Positions 1-64,000 of a DNA stretch of 64,000 nt are shown piece after piece (the stretch's first letter is position 1; each line of letters begins with the position of its first letter). The translations under genes and the position numbers were made by a program. The notes beneath the pieces were generated by a model. The model did no database searches. It saw nothing but the letters and a program-made list of their open reading frames with translations, and was not told the origin of the DNA. The stretch comes from Acanthaster planci. Lineage: Eukaryota > Echinodermata > Asteroidea > Valvatida > Acanthasteridae. The DNA lies in contig NW_019091373.1 in assembly GCF_001949145.1 (NCBI RefSeq), positions 2,232,987 to 2,296,986 of the forward strand, given 5' to 3'.

Positions 1-1245
1 AGAAATGCAGGTAGTCAAGCCAAATAGGCATATTCATATTGATTCTGTGAGTCACTGACACAATTTTGGTTCACGAGTCCCCCCCCCTTTCCTTTCCCAC
101 TTTTATCAGTTCTAATGGAAGTGGTGCCTGACTAATGAAACTGGGCGCACCTGGTCACAGACAGACGGGATGACTTTGCTTGCTACTGTGGTTAGAGTTA
201 GTTCTGCATTTAAGTTATGTAAAACAAGTAGTAAGTGGGATCCCATCTCCCAGGTCTGTCAATAAACTGGGAAGGGAATGTATCCGAAACTGGACATTGT
301 GGAGGGACAAAAACTGTATGCCTATTTGGTTCCAATGAGAACAGCTCAACAGCAAAGGATAACTCGGAACAAGACTGGCATGACTGAATTTGTTTTTTAG
401 TTTTCATTCATACTGGCCTCCACCGAGGCACCAAGCGCCACAACAAAGGCTCGGTGCAGGTGCATACTCGACCACATACATGGACCTTGTTTCAAAACCT
501 GCACACGAATAGCATGACTCACAGGTCCTTTTGTGACTGAATGTGTAAAAAATATGTTGCATGTTAGAACGACAGAAGCATGAGTGGACAATGGAATGGT
601 CACTGAAGTGCTCTCACCCGAGTGACCTGACAACACTTTTCATGTGTTCTCCATCAAGGACTTCAGTAAAGCAAGAAACACGTACTTTATAAAAATTCTG
701 TGCTAAAACCGCAATTCGTTAGAAAGCATAAAGCATTCCATGGGTAACCACTAAGGTAAGTTCAAACAACCATGTCTGTACTCGCAAGCAGGATAATATC
801 AAAACGGGGATGGAGAAATCATAGCAAAAACACCTTGCTCAGGGACGTCTGCCCCCAATTCCCAAGGTACATGCAGTTTTAGCCTCTAACACCCAGAGGA
901 GTCCGGCAAAACCCAACAAAGATAACCAATTCACATCTCAGGCTTCCCATTTTAACTGGACGCTGATCTCCTTTTTGTGTTGTGCTTTTCTAAGGCAGGG
1001 ATAATTTCCAGTTGCAAATAAACGACAAATCTGGTGCATTCCCACCGTTACCGTATAAACGGAACCATGCTAATCTCTCCATTACGGTCATCCAAGGCTT
1101 ACAATTACAGCTATCAGGACACGAGGTAAGAGCTATGTCCCGGTAAGAGGTTCAATTACGATCTTAACAATGCCACAATACAAATACGCGTATGTGGAAC
1201 TCACCTTTCTTTTTTTTTTACTAGTCTCGTTGATCATTGATCTTC
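1..1245 (-). other. INO80 3' UTR or downstream sequence, with a splice donor at 1205
   Basis: This is the stretch after the stop codon on the minus strand. Forty-one nucleotides past the stop, GAAAG|GTGAGT forms a strong 5' splice site (last exon base 1205), so the 3' UTR may be spliced. No AATAAA or ATTAAA was seen on the minus strand between 1245 and 1, so the transcript end probably lies outside the window or uses a variant signal. No repeat or other gene was recognised here. Confidence 0.45.

Positions 1246-64000
<62,755 letters not shown>

Overview
The window is a piece of an animal nuclear genome. It carries spliced GT-AG exons separated by long introns, abundant short non-coding repeats, and two scaffold gaps (4121-4655 and 62053-62137). 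Frequent ACATGTAC-type palindromes, long C/G homopolymer runs and several short terminal-inverted-repeat elements suggest a marine invertebrate deuterostome, perhaps an echinoderm such as a sea star. That placement is an impression from sequence style, not a demonstrated assignment. The protein itself is clearly metazoan and close to vertebrate INO80.

One protein-coding gene is supported: the 3' part of INO80, the Snf2-family ATPase that catalyses the INO80 chromatin-remodelling complex, on the minus strand. Nine coding exons are visible, in transcript order: 64000-63953 (cut by the window edge), 63410-63316, 62843-62612, 56410-56308, 54813-54725, 54230-54084, 39914-39794, 38003-37797 and 1436-1246. 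Their lengths sum to 1233 nt, exactly 410 codons plus a stop, and every junction keeps phase. They encode the second half of helicase lobe 2 (motifs IV, V and VI), the post-helicase charged helix, a Ser/Asp-rich linker, a basic Gly/Arg/Lys stretch, a conserved Ala-rich segment ending YAAYGF, and a Ser/Pro-rich tail. The 5' part of the gene lies beyond position 64000. The assignment is very strong for 56-64 kb, strong for 37.8-54.2 kb, and moderate for the tail exon, which lies beyond a 36.4-kb intron.

Layout. 1-1245: 3' UTR or downstream sequence, including a good splice donor 41 nt after the stop. 1437-37796: the last intron, about 36 kb, with no recognisable nested gene; it holds tandem arrays at 4.66-4.95, 8.54-8.65, 26.1, 34.97-35.11 and 35.7-36.5 kb, a pair of related inverted-repeat elements at 6.3 and 21.0 kb, and several RFX X-box-like sites. 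39915-54083: a 14-kb intron with one inverted-repeat element (43.3 kb), a second repeat family present as two opposite copies (40.2 and 49.9 kb), and a CpG-rich block (50.6 kb). 56411-62611: a 6.2-kb intron with a piggyBac-type element flanked by TTAA, a tRNA-SINE-like remnant and a foldback sequence. The other introns are 0.5-1.8 kb and unremarkable.

I found no novel multi-gene system. The points worth a second look are the gene's extreme 3' architecture, the non-autonomous transposons, and a few candidate intronic regulatory blocks.
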